Part shown: positions 21,945-23,281 of the stretch, piece by piece
Numbering within the stretch: position 1 is the first letter of the stretch
Layout of the letters: each line of letters opens with the position of its first letter
DNA from: Gammaproteobacteria bacterium
Lineage (GTDB): Bacteria > Pseudomonadota > Gammaproteobacteria > HK1
DNA: 23,281 bases
NCBI GenBank assembly: GCA_022822245.1
Contig: JAJECB010000411.1
Location: forward strand, 1 to 23,281
Reading direction: 5' to 3'
Position numbers and translations under genes: made by a program
The notes under the pieces: model-generated
The model's input: the letters and a program-made list of their open reading frames with translations, nothing else
Told to the model about the DNA's origin: nothing
Database searches by the model: none

Positions 21945-22060
21945 CGTGGACTGCGCGGCGCGCTTGCCCTCTATCGGGCCAGAGGGTGCCGAGACCGTCA
22001 TCGGTAAGCCGCCTGAGGCGGCAAACGGCGATGGCGCCGCGTTGCCTCGGGAGCAGGCGA
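21945..22060 (-). pseudogene. Frameshifted remnant of a second copy of gene X
   Basis: Bases 21995-22034 match 23129-23168 inside the gene at the window end with about six mismatches in 40. The products align as AIAVCRLRRLTDDG versus TIAVNRLKRLTGDG. Weaker similarity extends to both sides with indels, including a shared CCATG...GTGGAC segment near 21949 and ATGGACG near 22059, and a frame change in between. No open gene remains. The HigBA promoter begins right after the upstream end of the similarity. Confidence 0.6.
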
Positions 22061-22075
22061 TGGACGGTCTGCAAA

Positions 22076-22104
22076 TTGTCAACTGACAGGCGACAGCGTA
22101 GAGT
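22076..22104 (+). promoter_or_regulatory. Candidate HigBA promoter
   Basis: TTGTCA (22076-22081) and TAGAGT (22099-22104) are spaced by the ideal 17 bases. The predicted first transcribed base falls at about 22111, on the second GTG of the toxin gene, so the mRNA may be leaderless. Confidence 0.5.
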
Positions 22105-22107
22105 TGC

Positions 22108-22389
22108 GTGGTGATCGCATCGTTCCGGCATCGTGGGCTCAAGGCGCTTTACGAGGGAAAGACGGCACGGCGTGTGGCCCCGGCCCATGTGGAGAAGCTG
22201 CGGGACATCCTGGCCGCACTCGATCTCAGCCACGGACCCGAGGGAATGAATCTACCTGGATTCCGCCTTCACGAGCTGAAGGGACCGCTGAAGGGTCACC
22301 ATGCAGTTTCGGTCTCGGGCAACTGGCGGGTCACCTTCCGGTTCGAGGACGGTGTAGCGGTCGATGTGGACTACGTTGACTATCACTAG
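22108..22389 (+). CDS. HigB-type toxin (RelE/ParE superfamily)
   Basis: This 93-residue protein is a HigB-family mRNA interferase that cuts mRNA on the ribosome. Signs are the N-terminal IASFRHRGLKALYEGKTAR, GFRLHELKGPLKG in the middle, and the C-terminal VSVSGNWRVTFRFEDG ending in DVDYVDYH. Length is normal and the frame is intact. Two GTG codons (22108, 22111) can start it; neither has a ribosome site, and the promoter position suggests a leaderless start at 22111. The toxin-first order and the antitoxin 11 bases downstream are the hallmark of higBA. Confidence 0.9.
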   Translation: MVIASFRHRGLKALYEGKTARRVAPAHVEKLRDILAALDLSHGPEGMNLPGFRLHELKGPLKGHHAVSVSGNWRVTFRFEDGVAVDVDYVDYH

Positions 22390-22400
22390 GGAGACCGGTC

Positions 22401-22688
22401 ATGGGGATGCATAACCCGCCGCACCCGGGCGGTATCGTGAAGCGGCAATGCCTCGAACCCCTGGGTCTTTCCGTGACGCGGGCGGCCGAGGGGCTGGGCG
22501 TCACGCGACAGGCGCTCTCCGAGCTCGTGAACGAGCGCACGGGAATCTCGGTGGAGATGGCGATCCGGCTGTCGAAGGCCTTTGGCTCGACGCCCGAGAC
22601 ATGGTTGGGAATGCAGATGGCTTACGATCTCTGGCAGGCTCGCGAACGCGCCGAGGACATCGCGGTGGAGCCCTTCGCAGCAGCGTGA
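22401..22688 (+). CDS. HigA-type antitoxin (Xre family)
   Basis: This 95-residue protein starts MGMHNPPHPGGIVKRQCLEP, the standard HigA N-terminus, followed by a helix-turn-helix (SVTRAAEGLGVTRQALSELVN) and the conserved AIRLSKAFGSTPETWLGMQM, YDLWQAR. It binds HigB and represses the operon. GGGAG lies seven bases before the ATG. The whole cassette is intact and faces opposite to the DehI-like and X genes around it, as expected for an inserted unit. Confidence 0.92.
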   Translation: MGMHNPPHPGGIVKRQCLEPLGLSVTRAAEGLGVTRQALSELVNERTGISVEMAIRLSKAFGSTPETWLGMQMAYDLWQARERAEDIAVEPFAAA

Positions 22689-22773
22689 TCCGCGCTCGTC
22701 GGGAGTGAACGCCGGCCACACTCGCAAAGGGCGCAGGCTGCGGATGAAACCGGCCAGTCGTCAACCCTGCCGA

Positions 22774-22833
22774 TTAGACGAGCGCGGCATCGCCCGTCGC
22801 CTCCGGTTCCGCCACGTCCCGAAGTGCCGTCAT
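22774..22833 (-). pseudogene. 5' stub of a lost DehI-like gene
   Basis: The stub encodes MTALRDVAEPEATGDAALV then TAA, matching the first residues MTTLREVAEAEATGDVALV of the intact gene at 20430-21263. The DNA matches almost base for base over about 60 bases. Similarity stops at the TAA, after which come the spacer and the HigBA cassette. It follows gene X by 42 bases. Confidence 0.8.
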
Positions 22834-22875
22834 GGGTAGATGACTCTACGTCCCCTACGTCCGCTTCGTTTCCGG

Positions 22876-23281
22876 TCAAGCCCGCGCCGGCTCCCGGCGC
22901 CGGGACCGTGAATCCCGTCCTCGCGAGCCGCCGGCCCGGGGGCTCGCGGTGGCCGTCCTCCGGGCGCCGCTGAACACGTAGCCGACCTCGTCCCCGAGCG
23001 CCTCGACGAGGCGCGCGCGGCTGCTACCATGGTGGTCATGCGGAGAGAAGGGGGGGACGACCGAGTCGTACTCGGCCATGGCGGCGTGGACCTCGCTCGC
23101 CTCGTCCTTCGAATAGCCGACCTTCGTTCCGTCACCGGTGAGCCGCTTGAGGCGGTTCACGGCGATGGTCTTCCGCGCGACGTTCTGCATGCGCTCGGAC
23201 CCATGGACGCAGATCCCCCACGTGCCGGCGCGCCAGTTCGGCCAGATGTACTCCTCGAAGTGGGCGTCGAACCCGGCGGGG
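22876..23281 (-). CDS. Gene X: unrecognised protein, C-terminal part only
   Basis: The frame is open to the window edge and gives 134 C-terminal residues. They include FDAHFEEYIWPNWRAGTWGI, CVHGSERMQNVARKTIAVNR, LTGDGTKVGYSKDEASEVHA and VPPFSPHDHHGSSRARLVEA. I do not recognise the family. The His-rich PHDHHG and the conserved look of these segments suggest an enzyme. The last 30 or so residues (SPRAGGSRGRDSRSRRREPARA) are Arg-rich low complexity and may result from a lost stop codon. A remnant of a paralogue lies at 21945-22060, and in both places a DehI-like sequence follows downstream, so X and the DehI-like gene probably worked together. Confidence 0.65.
   Translation of the reverse strand, partial: PAGFDAHFEEYIWPNWRAGTWGICVHGSERMQNVARKTIAVNRLKRLTGDGTKVGYSKDEASEVHAAMAEYDSVVPPFSPHDHHGSSRARLVEALGDEVGYVFSGARRTATASPRAGGSRGRDSRSRRREPARA

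Noticed and set aside
1..23281. CRISPR arrays, insertion sequences, phage attachment sites
   Set aside because: No regularly spaced direct repeats, transposase frames or integrase genes are visible, even around the scarred island at 19.6-23.3 kb.

Overview
The window is very GC-rich bacterial DNA with short gaps, many 4-base start/stop overlaps, GTG and TTG starts, and long antisense shadow frames. Gene content (hydantoinase-type enzymes, Rieske oxygenases, polar amino-acid ABC transport, GST, LysE exporter, many toxin-antitoxin modules) fits a metabolically versatile high-GC proteobacterium or similar soil or host-associated lineage. I cannot place it further.

Layout. Bases 1-1787 hold the end of a HyuA-like gene and a complete HyuB-like gene. 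Bases 1860-6409 (minus strand) hold a probable operon: desaturase, Rieske ferredoxin, Rieske oxygenase and a TPR protein. A VapBC-type module (6708-7425) separates it from a rightward group (7637-11957): a second Rieske oxygenase, a 2-oxoglutarate/Fe(II) oxygenase and two ABC permeases. The matching binding protein faces them (12052-12897), and a second desaturase follows (13123-14010). The gene set suggests import and stepwise oxidation of a small N-containing compound, but the substrate cannot be read from sequence.

Bases 14170-15030 encode an unrecognised protein made of two tandem copies of one domain. It is convergent with a beta-hydroxyacid dehydrogenase (15219-16121). Divergent from the dehydrogenase is the most striking locus, 16248-17984: one continuous reading frame broken by a single in-frame TGA. 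The TGA sits in a U-G-A-C motif and is followed at the right distance by a stem-loop that meets the bacterial SECIS rules. I read it as a selenoprotein of the UGSC type fused to a second conserved domain. Standard gene calling would split it into two unrelated ORFs. A LysE exporter and a GST follow.

Bases 19647-23281 form a scarred island. A two-gene unit, an unrecognised gene X followed by a DehI-fold gene, appears to have been repeated in tandem. Toxin-antitoxin cassettes (HigBA, Phd plus HicB, Xre plus RES) now sit where parts of the repeats should be. One DehI-like gene is intact, one survives only as a 5' stub, one only as a 3' tail, and X is present as one copy running off the window edge and one frameshifted remnant.
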